Assembly: GCF_032051675.1 (NCBI RefSeq)
Contig: NZ_CP116968.1
Location: 2,480,001-2,544,000, forward strand
Length of the DNA: 64,000 bases
Reading direction: 5' to 3'
Origin: Candidatus Nitrospira neomarina
GTDB lineage: Bacteria > Nitrospirota > Nitrospiria > Nitrospirales > UBA8639
Part shown: piece after piece, positions 33,967 to 43,404 of the stretch
How positions within the stretch are numbered: the first letter of the stretch is position 1
How the letters are laid out: every line of letters begins with the position of its first letter
Made by a program: the position numbers and the translations under genes
The notes under the pieces: model-generated
What the model was told of the DNA's origin: nothing
Database searches by the model: none
What the model saw: only the letters and a program-made list of their open reading frames with translations

Positions 33967-35052
33967 CTAGCTGTCCCCCAGTTCTTTTTCTATCATATCA
34001 ACAATCCGACCGGCCGCCTTTCCGTCCCACAGCGTTGGTGATACGGTGTGTAAAGATTTTTGAGAGAGAGCATCGCTGGCAGCTCCGATAATACCTTCCC
34101 TGGTAACTCCTGCAAGCCGATTCGTTCCTGATTCTATGGTAATTGGTCGCTCGGTATTAGGACGTATCGTGACACAAGGCACTCCCAAAATCGTGGTCTC
34201 TTCCTGGATTCCCCCTGAATCGGTAAGAACCAACCGTGCATTGGCCATTAAGGCCAAAAAATCCAAATAACCCAATGGTTCGATGATTGTAATAGAAGAC
34301 CAATCAGGTAAGGCTTGCTTAAGCCTGTCACGAGTTCGAGGGTGCACGGGAAACAAAAGAGGCAGATCGGAAGAAACTTTCTGCAGAGCCAAGCTAATCT
34401 CGGTAAGAGTGGAAAGGTCATCGACATTGGCAGGCCGATGCAGGGTAACTAAACCATAAGAATCGGGTTCCAGATGAAATCGCTGCCAGGGTTTCCCAGC
34501 CAGGGCCCTATCAAGATGGGCCATCAGACTATCAATCATCGTATTTCCAACAAAGTGAATCTGACTTGAGGAAATCCCTTCCTTGAGTAAGTTAACGTTT
34601 CCACTTGGTTCCGTCGTAAAAAGTATGGATGAAAGGTGATCGGTCACGATCCTATTAATTTCCTCGGGCATGGAACGATCAAACGAGCGCAAGCCCGATT
34701 CCACATGAGCCACCGGAATGTGTAGTTTGGCAGCAACGAGCGCACAGGCAAGTGTCGAATTAACATCACCGGCAACAACAACCAAAGTAGGTTTTTGCTC
34801 CAGGCAGAGTTTCTCGAAAGATACCATGATACGGGCTGTCTGTTCCGCATGCGAACAAGATCCTACTCCCAAAAAAGCATCCGGTTTGGGCATACCCAAT
34901 TCATCAAAGAACACCGTCGACATTTGCGCATCATAATGTTGTCCCGTATGCACACTATATTGCTGCACCCCACGCCGATTGAGTTCGAGGATAACCGGCG
35001 CCATTTTCATAAAATTGGGACGGGCCCCTACCACGGTACAAATCTTAATCAT
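33967..35052 (-). CDS. wecB: Non-hydrolysing UDP-GlcNAc 2-epimerase
   Basis: About 361 residues from ATG 35052, which overlaps the previous stop as ATGA. Family motifs: CTVVGARPNFMKMAPVI, VHTGQHYDAQMS, HVESGLRSFDRSMPEE and TDSGGIQEE, with PNTERPITIESGTNRL near the C-terminus. The enzyme interconverts UDP-GlcNAc and UDP-ManNAc, feeding ManNAc (and, after oxidation, ManNAcA) to the polymer. It is translationally coupled to a glycosyltransferase. Confidence 0.95.
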   Translation of the reverse strand: MIKICTVVGARPNFMKMAPVILELNRRGVQQYSVHTGQHYDAQMSTVFFDELGMPKPDAFLGVGSCSHAEQTARIMVSFEKLCLEQKPTLVVVAGDVNSTLACALVAAKLHIPVAHVESGLRSFDRSMPEEINRIVTDHLSSILFTTEPSGNVNLLKEGISSSQIHFVGNTMIDSLMAHLDRALAGKPWQRFHLEPDSYGLVTLHRPANVDDLSTLTEISLALQKVSSDLPLLFPVHPRTRDRLKQALPDWSSITIIEPLGYLDFLALMANARLVLTDSGGIQEETTILGVPCVTIRPNTERPITIESGTNRLAGVTREGIIGAASDALSQKSLHTVSPTLWDGKAAGRIVDMIEKELGDS

Positions 35053-36260
35053 AAGCAAATTTCCAAATGATCAATGAAACGCGCGGCAATAGTGGTCCGA
35101 TCAAAGTATTGTTCAGCCACCCGACGACCATTCTCGCCTAAGGTCTTACGGAGGTCGGGTTGGGTAAGCAAAGTCCGAATGGCCTGTACCAGGCTGGCGA
35201 CATCTCCCGGCTCTACCACCATTCCAGTTTGATGGTCGCGCACGATTTCGGCTGCTTCGCCACCCGCAACCAAAATCACTGGACGTCCGCTGGCCATGGC
35301 TTCGTATAACTTGGAAGGGACCGCTCCAGTGATGTACATCTTGAGGGGAACCAATACAATATCAGCGGCGGCAACCAACGCCGGAATCTCCCGAGCCGGC
35401 CGGGATTCCAGAAAACAAACGTTAGTTAAATTATTCTGTCTGGCCTGCTCAACCAAGGAATGTTTCGTGGGGCCACTGCCAATAAGCACAAACTTCAAAT
35501 CGTCCTCTTTCCGAAGCAGTTCTGCCGCAGCCAGTGCTTGTTCCAAGCCTTGAGCCAGGCCATGCAACCCGGCATATAACACTATACAGTTTTTGCCTTT
35601 GCCTATAGCTTCGGAGGCTTCTTGGGTCTTTCTGTCAGGATGAAACACGTTGGTATCGACACCATTTGAAAGATGAAAAGTCGGACGATCAGGAAAGCGG
35701 GTCCGAATGTCCTCCATGATACTCTTGGATTGGCCCGTTATCAGCCATGCTTGCTGATAACAAAACTTTTCCAATCGTGCGCTTAATTGATATGCAAAAC
35801 TATTCTTATCCAATACTCCTAACTCCACTGCCGATTCAGGCCAGAGGTCTGAGACATTAAAAATCATTCGCATCCGCTTCAACCTGCTTAACCAAAATCC
35901 GGACAACCCCAAAAAAAGTGGCGGACTCTCAACAAACAAATAATCAGCTCGAGGAAGAACAAAGGAACCCAAGAAAGCTGACGAAAGGGCAAATGAAAAA
36001 TAGTTGGTTAACCTATGGATAAAGTTAGCTTTCTGTGTCGGATAAATGAAAGTCCGTATAATATCTATCCCCTCAGAAGTTTCGCGTCGAATGGCTCCAC
36101 CGTATCCGTCCAGAATTTTTCCTTGGGGATAATTGGGCATGCCTGTCAACACCGTGACAGAATGACCGTGCTGGACAAAATGGCGACATAACTCTGAAAG
36201 TCGCGCCTGTGGTGCTCCAACTTCAGGTGGGAAGTATTGGGTTAGTATGATTAAATGCAC
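35049..36260 (-). CDS. Glycosyltransferase family 4 (WbuB-like)
   Basis: The start is probably GTG 36260 (reading IVHLIILTQYFPPEVGAPQ in frame). The longer frame to 36389 would overlap the upstream gene and adds an unlikely N-terminus. The protein of about 403 residues has the GT-B fold signature: an N-terminal PPEVGAPQARLSEL, VLTGMPNYPQG, and a C-terminal KLYEAMASGRPVILVAGGEA with the E-x7-E motif. It transfers an NDP-sugar to the growing lipid-linked unit. It is coupled to wecB downstream. The donor is unknown. Confidence 0.9.
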   Translation of the reverse strand: MHLIILTQYFPPEVGAPQARLSELCRHFVQHGHSVTVLTGMPNYPQGKILDGYGGAIRRETSEGIDIIRTFIYPTQKANFIHRLTNYFSFALSSAFLGSFVLPRADYLFVESPPLFLGLSGFWLSRLKRMRMIFNVSDLWPESAVELGVLDKNSFAYQLSARLEKFCYQQAWLITGQSKSIMEDIRTRFPDRPTFHLSNGVDTNVFHPDRKTQEASEAIGKGKNCIVLYAGLHGLAQGLEQALAAAELLRKEDDLKFVLIGSGPTKHSLVEQARQNNLTNVCFLESRPAREIPALVAAADIVLVPLKMYITGAVPSKLYEAMASGRPVILVAGGEAAEIVRDHQTGMVVEPGDVASLVQAIRTLLTQPDLRKTLGENGRRVAEQYFDRTTIAARFIDHLEICL

Positions 36261-36319
36261 AATACATTCATTCCAGCAGAATGCTGCATAATAATATAAC
36301 GCTCCTGTTTCAATAAATC

Positions 36320-37324
36320 TTATAAGAGCTCTTCGTAGAGATTCCTTAGACGAATTGCAACCTTCTCCAGGGACAGCTCCTCCATGCAATTTCGTCCTGA
36401 TACTCTTTTATTGCCAGCTTTGACCAAATGCAGTTTCTCCGCCAGGTCACCAGGATCTGGCAACCCAATATAACACCCTTCAATTTTATGTATACGCTCT
36501 TTGACATCACCTACATCCACCGAAACAACAGGTATATTGCAAGCGAGCGCCTCCTTGATAATGTTGGGGGATCCTTCATGCAGGGAAGTAAGGAGCACAA
36601 CATCACTGGCATTGAGCCATATGGGAACCATGTCATGGGACACGCCGCGAAGCTGATGTATTTCAGCAAAATTTCTTGATGAATTATTAAGAGTTTCCAC
36701 AGCAGATTTCGCCAAATTGAAACGCTTACGAGGATCCCCTAGGTTAGTCGGAAAAAGCACGTGAAAATTATTGTTATTCCAGCCAAGCTGCTTCCGACAT
36801 TTTTCTTGATCAATGGGCTTAAAGCGCACAAGATCGATTCCATTAGGAATTATTCTAACCTTGGATAGATTTATATCTTTGGGTAAGGAATCCAAGAGAT
36901 TCCTGGATTTGACTACGACCCCAGTGGCCCGCCTGGCTGCCCTCCAAGAGGCCCGGACCCCGAATCCAGAAACTATCTTCCTTAAATATCCCGACAAAAG
37001 TTCTCCAAGTAGATCCGAACCACAAAATGAAACAACAGTAGGTCTGTCCCGAACAACACGAGTCGTGACATTGGCCATTACCCCTCCATACATGGAATGA
37101 ACGATATCAGGACAAAAACTCTCACATCGAGTGAGAAGGCGTTTCCTCAATCCAAGATATTCCTTCATCCCACCCCCAGCACGTTCCACAACGAGTACGT
37201 CAACATTTATACCAACCTCTCTCAATCCTTTAATTTGTTGCTCTACAAATGTGCCCGAAGTAGGGAAGTTTTGAGAAGGATAGAGATTGGTCACGGCGAG
37301 AATACGTAAATTATTAGAACCCAT
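36320..37324 (-). CDS. Glycosyltransferase family 4
   Basis: A 334-residue GT-B enzyme with the opening LRILAVTNLYPSQNFPTSGT, IIPNGIDLVRFKPID and the terminal-domain signature TSLHEGSPNIIKEALACNIP. It is clearly a paralogue of the transferase at 42335-43366; both share VVSFCGxDLLG, IIPNG and TSLHEGSPNxxKEAxACN. The family adds sugars in alpha configuration with retention. Donor and acceptor are unknown. It lies 60 bases upstream of the next transferase. Beyond its start is a transposase remnant. Confidence 0.9.
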   Translation of the reverse strand: MGSNNLRILAVTNLYPSQNFPTSGTFVEQQIKGLREVGINVDVLVVERAGGGMKEYLGLRKRLLTRCESFCPDIVHSMYGGVMANVTTRVVRDRPTVVSFCGSDLLGELLSGYLRKIVSGFGVRASWRAARRATGVVVKSRNLLDSLPKDINLSKVRIIPNGIDLVRFKPIDQEKCRKQLGWNNNNFHVLFPTNLGDPRKRFNLAKSAVETLNNSSRNFAEIHQLRGVSHDMVPIWLNASDVVLLTSLHEGSPNIIKEALACNIPVVSVDVGDVKERIHKIEGCYIGLPDPGDLAEKLHLVKAGNKRVSGRNCMEELSLEKVAIRLRNLYEELL

Positions 37325-37559
37325 AGCTATAATGACCTTCTAATTTATCTGAAATGGCCAATTTTCTATGAAAAAATGGAGATATGGTCAAATCTGGTGT
37401 CCGAGCGGTCAATCCTGCGACGAACAAGTTAGGAGGGTAGCTGCATCAATTCCCTTGGGAAATTGAACTCTCACATCACGTGTGCCGGCTGCTGAAATTA
37501 TCTGAACGTCACAAGGTTTCTCGGGGATTTGCCCCACCTTCATGTAGGAAAAGCCGCCA

Positions 37560-37720
37560 CTGGTGGGATGCCCACATGCTCCACGTGTCCAAGCCGGATC
37601 GTCAAAAATATGGATTTAATGGGCGTTGTGCTGCAAAAAATCCGCCTATGATTAGCGGAAAAATCGAAGAACTTCAAAAACTTATCCTGATCTTTTTGCA
37701 CATACATCGTCGCCGAAAGA
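37560..37720 (-). pseudogene. IS256-family transposase remnant
   Basis: In one minus-strand frame the stretch FFDFSANHRRIFCSTTPIKS, followed by IFLTIRLGHV, closely follows the IS256-family C-terminal pattern (FYDFPAEHW..RTTNPIES.FATVRLR). Only about 45 residues match, and no start, catalytic DDE set or inverted repeats are visible. The element is a decayed fragment. The rest of 37325-37904 contains no gene. Confidence 0.6.
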
Positions 37721-37904
37721 TAATACGGTTCACATGAATAAAAAAAGTGTCGAAGCGTTGTGCGGTAGCAAATTGGGGGGTCGCTCGCTAAATTCTTTTG
37801 CAAAGCCAGAAGCACCTCAGTCAATTCTGAGGGGCATGGTGTTTTCAATTTCTATTCTTTGCACATTCTAAATATTTACATCCCGTAGCAGGCCCCACTC
37901 CATC

Positions 37905-39176
37905 CTACTTATACGAAGTAATTGCAAGATCAGTGGGGGGCGCAAAGGAGGAACCAAAAACATAAGCTCCAATGTCAAATGGCCCTCTAGGGTCTCTTGG
38001 AACACCCTCAAAATCAGTTTTTACTTCGGCGATTACAAGACCCTTTCCTATGGCAGAACTTTCTTTGGTGAGATGGAAATCATGATTGGAGGCATCGGCA
38101 AATCCCGGCTTGTAACTATGCCCAACCAGATTGTTCTTAAGAATCGCGTTTGGGTCCCAAGGAGCGATAGCCTTACTCCCGATAATAAGGTTATTTTCAA
38201 TATTAGAGACACCACTCCCTTTCGAGATCATCAAACCATAAGAATCGTTGGGCATATAAATAAAATTGTTCTTTACTACTGAGGCATCACTATTATTCCC
38301 TAACCACATGCCATAACGCTCATTAGTATAGACGGTATTATTATAAATCTTTGTGTTTGATGCACCAGAGTCCACTACTATCCCGTCTCGGTTGCCCCAG
38401 ATGATGTTATTAATGACTGAATTATTAGTACCTCTGTAAATCCCTATTCCTGGCCCCCCGCTCTTCAAAGCATTATTATTGTAGATTCTATTATTCCTCA
38501 TAATATTGTGACTAGGCGTATGAGAAGTACTGAACATATGGATTCCCCATCCACCATTTTCAAAAATTTCGCAATTTTCAGTTAGCGTATTGCTTCCATT
38601 ATTATAAATGCCATGAGATTGAGTAGTTTCATATGATTGGCTAGTTAAGCCATTGTGATGGATGCTCAGATTTATAAATTCATGAAATGTTCCAGCACTA
38701 ACTTGTATCCCTTGATGATCATTATTCTTAATTTCACTGTTGAAAATACGGATGTGATGACTTCCCGCTCCCATTCGAAAACCATCGTGCCCACCCTCAA
38801 CAATAAATCCTCCCATCATAATGTATGCGCTGTTATCCTTAAATTCAAATACTGTATAGCCCTGTAAGGGTTTTATGATTACTTTTTCATTCTGATAAGC
38901 TTTAATTGTGATTGCATTCTCCCATGATTTGCCATTCGGCGGCTCCCACAAATAGTGATTTCTCGTGTAAGTGCCGCCGCGAACATAGAGGGTGTCACCC
39001 GGAGATAGGACGCTCACCCCCTTCTCCAGCGTAACAAATGGGGCCTCTTTGGTGCCGTAACCTTTATCATTTCCACTACTCGCTGCCACAAAATATTCCT
39101 TGGCAATCGCTTCGCTTATGCCTGCAATGCCAAAAATTCCACTTAAAACAAATAGATAGGATAGGAAAAATTTCAT
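37905..39176 (-). CDS. Secreted right-handed parallel beta-helix protein
   Basis: Start chosen at ATG 39176, because it gives a good signal peptide (FFLSYLFVLSGIFGIAGISEA); the frame runs to 39278. About 423 residues. The mature N-terminus YFVAASSGNDKGYGT and GDTLYVRGGTYTRNHY are DUF1565-like. From about 110 the chain shows many short beta-helix coils (IRIFNSEIKNNDHQGIQVSA, NNRIYNNNALKSGG, NNTVYTNERYGMWLG). Such proteins in EPS loci are often polysaccharide lyases or C5-epimerases acting on the polymer in the periplasm. No catalytic residues were identified. It resembles the N-terminal part of the larger protein at 48560-50794. Confidence 0.88.
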   Translation of the reverse strand: MKFFLSYLFVLSGIFGIAGISEAIAKEYFVAASSGNDKGYGTKEAPFVTLEKGVSVLSPGDTLYVRGGTYTRNHYLWEPPNGKSWENAITIKAYQNEKVIIKPLQGYTVFEFKDNSAYIMMGGFIVEGGHDGFRMGAGSHHIRIFNSEIKNNDHQGIQVSAGTFHEFINLSIHHNGLTSQSYETTQSHGIYNNGSNTLTENCEIFENGGWGIHMFSTSHTPSHNIMRNNRIYNNNALKSGGPGIGIYRGTNNSVINNIIWGNRDGIVVDSGASNTKIYNNTVYTNERYGMWLGNNSDASVVKNNFIYMPNDSYGLMISKGSGVSNIENNLIIGSKAIAPWDPNAILKNNLVGHSYKPGFADASNHDFHLTKESSAIGKGLVIAEVKTDFEGVPRDPRGPFDIGAYVFGSSFAPPTDLAITSYK

Positions 39177-39404
39177 AACCCGATAATGATTATTACAATA
39201 TGCCATTTGACTCCCCCAAACTCCAAAGTTAATGATCATTTGTCTTCTTCCTTTTGAAGATTCGACAGAATCGGTCAAAACTTTAGTTACAAACTTCTGG
39301 GGAACTTCAACCTAAGTAATATTGTATGATATTTTCATTAAACTCTACAATTCCTACTATCAACATTGGGCCGAGGCTCATTGTCATCCATTCGCCTCAT
39401 CCCC

Positions 39405-39758
39405 GTTTCAATCTTTTGTCGGGCATCGAACAGAGAGACGAACATTGACATTGAGACATTTGTCCCGAAACCGACCGTTAAAACTCTCGATCACTGCATT
39501 TCCCCACGGGTTGCCCGTGGCGAATAAAATCGAGTTTAACCCCATGCGCGAAGCCTCAGACATCTAACGCTTCGCGGTAAATTCTATCCCTTTATCCACC
39601 GTAATTCTTTTCGGATATTTCCTCCATTTCAACACACTTTCCAAGAGTTTTGTCTTGTCTCCTACACCATATGCAGAATGGAGATTTTCTGCATGCTCAT
39701 TAGTCGTCTCCCCACCTTCACTCACCATGGAGGGCATTAGGTGCAGTGAGGAGCACAT
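39405..39758 (-). pseudogene. IS3-family transposase remnant
   Basis: The minus strand encodes, across an in-frame stop, KRITVDKGIEFTAKR, then FATGNPWGNAVIESFNGRFR and DKCLNVN. This is the integrase-core end of IS3-family OrfB (VDNGxEF ... ESFNGxxRDECLN). The stop between the two blocks, the missing N-terminal part and the absence of recognisable terminal repeats show that it is dead. It borders the left side of a GC-richer block. Confidence 0.75.
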
Positions 39759-40481
39759 TGCCTGAAGAATCCGCCTACTGGGAAAACAAAACCAATTCAG
39801 GAAGGGAAATTAAACGTCACAATTGACTCAACTCATTCAAAGCCAATCGCACCAGCCTTGTTTGTGTAGGGCTCCAGCGCCGCGACCCCCAAATAGAATT
39901 GGGCCAGTGACATCACCCATGTCTGGGATGACGAGGAGTGATTGATCTTCATCGGATTCTGTGGACACGTCCCAAAGCAAGGATAATGAAATTGAGGATG
40001 TGTCCCCCATGATTTGGACATCAGGGATACGATGTTAGGCCTCTGGAAACAGGAGTTGGCCCCGCCCTCGATAAGCGGTTCACAACAAAGAATAGGGAAA
40101 TCCAGAACATGAGAAACTGCGGCGGCTGCGCCAAGACAATACCCAACTCCGGAAGGAACGAGATATCCAAAAACAAAGCGGCCGCCAACTCCTCGAAGGA
40201 TTCTCTGTGAGATTTAGGTTGATCTAAATCATCCATAGACCTTTCTGAGCCCTTGTTGTGCCAGGTCCCCAGCGGGACCATACTTAATCATCACTAGTCT
40301 CCCCTCCCTTGCCTCACAAACACCCATTTAACGCCAAACCCCAACTCATCCTAAACAGTCCTTAAACTCTTCAGGGAAATTGAGGGAGACAAGAAACATA
40401 AAGGTAAGCTCCCATTAAGTGGCAACGCCATACATAAACACAGCCAACGCCCATCACCGCAATCCCCAACGGTATGAGTTT
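39759..40481. other. Intergenic region between IS3 remnant and asparagine synthase gene
   Basis: About 720 bases with two minus-strand frames (39833-40021 and 40021-40281) that look like worn coding sequence but match no family I can name. They may be further debris of mobile elements. No terminator or RNA gene was recognised. Confidence 0.35.
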
Positions 40482-42347
40482 CTAGGCAACATTAAAGACC
40501 TCCAGCCACTTATCCAGCAGGAAGCAACGAACGAGCGATTGCCCGGGTGCGTCGCGGCGCCCGGCGGTCTGCCAAGTCTCCTCGGCGAGCCTTCGAACTT
40601 TCGTGCGGTCCACCCAATCCCACAGGGGACGATCGAAACTGAGCCATTGAGTTAGAGCGGGGCGAAGGGGATCGCACAGCCAGAGGTCTTGTGGCACCCA
40701 AAATCCGTATTTGCTTCGTCGGTGTGCCACTTTCTCAGGGAGGGTGTTCTGGAGACCACAACGGAGCGGCCACTTTGTCCAGCCACGATGATAAAGTATC
40801 TCGGGTGCGAATGAGAGGCACAGCTCGATCAGCTCGTGGTCCAAGAATGGATAACGACCCTCGATCGAAAAGGCCATTGAGTTCCGATCGTCCCACTTGA
40901 GCAATCTGGGCAAGAACATAACCCGTATCTCGTTCACTCTTCGAGCTTGCCCCCGGTTTGCCAGCGCGTGCTGCAATATCGCACTGCCCTCCGTTGGCTG
41001 TTCTACCAGCGAATTAAGCCCATTGCGTCGCGACAAGTATCGCCGCAGCATAACTGGAATTTGTGTGAGCAAGGACGAATTCCCATCCGCAAGTAGTGTC
41101 CCCCCAAGATGTGCAGCCAAGGCGAGCACATGACCGCTCAGCCCGAGCTCTCTTAGGTACAGGAAATATGATTGCCAATAACCGGAGAGTATCTCGTCTC
41201 CGCCCTGTCCACTCAGCGTAACGGGAACGCCCGCGATGTGGGTCAATCGTGCGAGGCAGTACCCTGCATACATCGAAAGGCTGCCTACTGGCTCGTCGTG
41301 GTGCCATACGAAGTCGTTCAGGTCGTCCAACAATCCCTGAGCACTGGGCATAACGTAGTGCGGAATCCCACGAATGCTGTCCAGCACCGCTTCCACGTAC
41401 GCGCGCTCATCCGGTGGGTCTCCGATACAAGTGGAAGTAAATGTGTGAAGATCGGCCGACGGGCCGGCTTGTCTGTGGACGAGAATCGCAATGGAGCTGG
41501 AGTCCAACCCACCGCTCAGCGTGCAGCCTACCGGAACGTCGCTGCGCAAGTGAATGCGTACACACTCGTCGAGTTTGGCGGCAAAGGCTTCGCTTGCCTT
41601 TGCGGCGTCAGACACCGAGGCTTCGATTCGCTCGGGCCACCAAAAGGCCTGAGGTGACGAGAGAGCCATTCTGTGTATGGAAAGCGTGAGATAGGTACCC
41701 GGCGGAACCGGATCCACCCCGCTGAAGAAGCTTCGCGTTGAGTTTTCGTACCCGGTGGAGAGATACTCAGTTACTGCCTGCTCTGAGTGCTGGGCCTGAA
41801 AACCAGGAATAGCAAGTAGTTGCTTGATTTCAGAAACCACTGCAAGCAGCCCGTGACTTCGCCACACATAAAGGGGCTTAATCCCCAGTCTGTCCCGGCA
41901 AAGAACCGCCCTCCCGCTCTGGGCGTCCAGGAGGACAATCCCCCACATCCCGCGCATCCGCTCGAAGCATCGCGGCCCCCACTCGGCAAAGGCCGCAAGC
42001 ACTACCTCGGAGTCACTTTGAGTGCGAAAGAGGTGACCGAGTCGCTCTAATTCTGCGCGGAGCTCGAGGTAATTATAGACCTCACCATTGTAGGTAAGCC
42101 AATAGCGGCCGCGGTACACCATCGGCTGCGACGCTTCTGGACTGAGGTCGATGACCGATAAACGGCGATGAGCAAGGGCAACCTCCCATCCGGTGGAATC
42201 GGCCAAGCGAGTGATTACATCACCTTCAAAACCCACCAGGCCACAGCCATCTGGACCCCTATGAGTAGCTTTATTGCTCATCGCCCGCACGAGCGATAAA
42301 GGTCGCGAAAGATCCTTCTGCTTGAACAGCGCGACTATCCCACACAC
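40482..42347 (-). CDS. asnB: Asparagine synthase (glutamine-hydrolysing) family amidotransferase
   Basis: A 621-residue AsnB-type enzyme starting with GTG, so that after Met removal Cys2 is the nucleophile (CGIVALF). The glutaminase domain has ATHRGPDGCG, RLSVIDLSPEASQP and TYNGEVYNY. The synthetase domain has the ATP-binding SGGLDSSSIAILV and SGQGGDEILSGYW. EPS-locus relatives usually amidate uronic acids or unknown sugar or peptide carboxyls rather than make free Asn. It overlaps the following transferase stop by 13 bases. The base composition is richer in G+C than flanking genes (for example 38 of 60 at 41461-41520). Confidence 0.9.
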   Translation of the reverse strand: MCGIVALFKQKDLSRPLSLVRAMSNKATHRGPDGCGLVGFEGDVITRLADSTGWEVALAHRRLSVIDLSPEASQPMVYRGRYWLTYNGEVYNYLELRAELERLGHLFRTQSDSEVVLAAFAEWGPRCFERMRGMWGIVLLDAQSGRAVLCRDRLGIKPLYVWRSHGLLAVVSEIKQLLAIPGFQAQHSEQAVTEYLSTGYENSTRSFFSGVDPVPPGTYLTLSIHRMALSSPQAFWWPERIEASVSDAAKASEAFAAKLDECVRIHLRSDVPVGCTLSGGLDSSSIAILVHRQAGPSADLHTFTSTCIGDPPDERAYVEAVLDSIRGIPHYVMPSAQGLLDDLNDFVWHHDEPVGSLSMYAGYCLARLTHIAGVPVTLSGQGGDEILSGYWQSYFLYLRELGLSGHVLALAAHLGGTLLADGNSSLLTQIPVMLRRYLSRRNGLNSLVEQPTEGSAILQHALANRGQARRVNEIRVMFLPRLLKWDDRNSMAFSIEGRYPFLDHELIELCLSFAPEILYHRGWTKWPLRCGLQNTLPEKVAHRRSKYGFWVPQDLWLCDPLRPALTQWLSFDRPLWDWVDRTKVRRLAEETWQTAGRRDAPGQSLVRCFLLDKWLEVFNVA

Positions 42348-43366
42348 GCGAAGCGTGTCTCCCTACGCAATCGGTCGTAGACCCTCACAAGTCTTGTCGC
42401 CACGGCGTGGGCTGTCAGTCCTTGGCCCATCAGTCTATCACGCCCATTTGAACGGCTACCCTGCTCCAACACCTGCCGAATGGAAGACGCCAACAAGGAG
42501 GCATTGTACGGAGCTATACATCCTGGTTGAACACTGGCAAGTCGCTCTTCCACATCGCCACATGGAACGGTAACTATTGGGAGATTGCATGCCATGGCCT
42601 CTTTAACAACGTTGGGCGAACCTTCGTGCAGGGAGGTTACCAACAGACAGTCAGCGGCACTCATTTTGAGGGCCACCTCAGCCTGCGGAGCATAAGAGAG
42701 TACCTCTAATCTGGCCGTTGGGTAGGTCTGTCGTAGCTCAGTCATCGTCGCTTGCGCAAGCGGAAGATTCTTCACCCGCTGGTTATGGCGCGTGCCCACG
42801 TTAAAGAGGACGATGGGTTGGGACGCACACCAGCCAAGTTTGCAGCGGGCGTCTAGACGATTTAGGGGCGCAAAGACTTCATGGTCAACGCCATTGGGGA
42901 TGATTTCGGCATGCCTGCGAAGCCCTGTTGGCAGGGCGGAAAGAAGATTAAGGCTCTTAACCACTAAGGACTGAGCACGCCATGCGGATATCAACCCAAT
43001 TGAGCGGGATATGCAGATGCGCATTTGCCATGCCAGACCAGGTTCCGGTGTGCCCAAAAGATCATCTCCACAGAAAGAAACTACCAGGGGCAACGTTCCG
43101 CGTGCAGCGTCGGCAACTGCGGCTGTGACAGTGCCATATTGTGCATGGACAATCTCTGCCCCGGAACGTGCGACTTCGGCGCGCAAACGTAGCACGTTTC
43201 GTACAATACCCCGGATCGAGGTGCGATCATCTACCACTGATAGCGTCACGGCCCAACCAAGGTCTGCAAGTGAGCGCGCTTGTGTCTCGGCCCACGGCCA
43301 GGTGCGCGGGGCGCCGTGGATAAATTTTCCTGCGCTGATCAGGAACACATTGCCGGGTATTAGCAT
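42335..43366 (-). CDS. Glycosyltransferase family 4
   Basis: A 343-residue GT-B enzyme (VVSFCGDDLLGTPEPG, IIPNGVDHEVFAPLN, TSLHEGSPNVVKEAMACNLP). It is similar to the enzyme at 36320-37324, suggesting duplication or a common donor. It overlaps asnB downstream and is separated by 38 bases from the next transferase upstream. It lies in the GC-richer block. Donor and acceptor are unknown. Confidence 0.9.
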   Translation of the reverse strand: MLIPGNVFLISAGKFIHGAPRTWPWAETQARSLADLGWAVTLSVVDDRTSIRGIVRNVLRLRAEVARSGAEIVHAQYGTVTAAVADAARGTLPLVVSFCGDDLLGTPEPGLAWQMRICISRSIGLISAWRAQSLVVKSLNLLSALPTGLRRHAEIIPNGVDHEVFAPLNRLDARCKLGWCASQPIVLFNVGTRHNQRVKNLPLAQATMTELRQTYPTARLEVLSYAPQAEVALKMSAADCLLVTSLHEGSPNVVKEAMACNLPIVTVPCGDVEERLASVQPGCIAPYNASLLASSIRQVLEQGSRSNGRDRLMGQGLTAHAVATRLVRVYDRLRRETRFACVG

Positions 43367-43404
43367 ATCATTGTCTTCTCAGAAAGGGTCTGGAGCGGCA
43401 ATTT

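Noticed and set aside
35049-36389. Longer start for the GT4 gene
   Set aside because: It would overlap the upstream glycosyltransferase by about 70 bases and add a sequence foreign to the family; GTG 36260 is preferred.
37905-39278. Longer start for the small beta-helix protein
   Set aside because: The extra 34 residues are hydrophilic and would hide the signal peptide; the ATG at 39176 is preferred.
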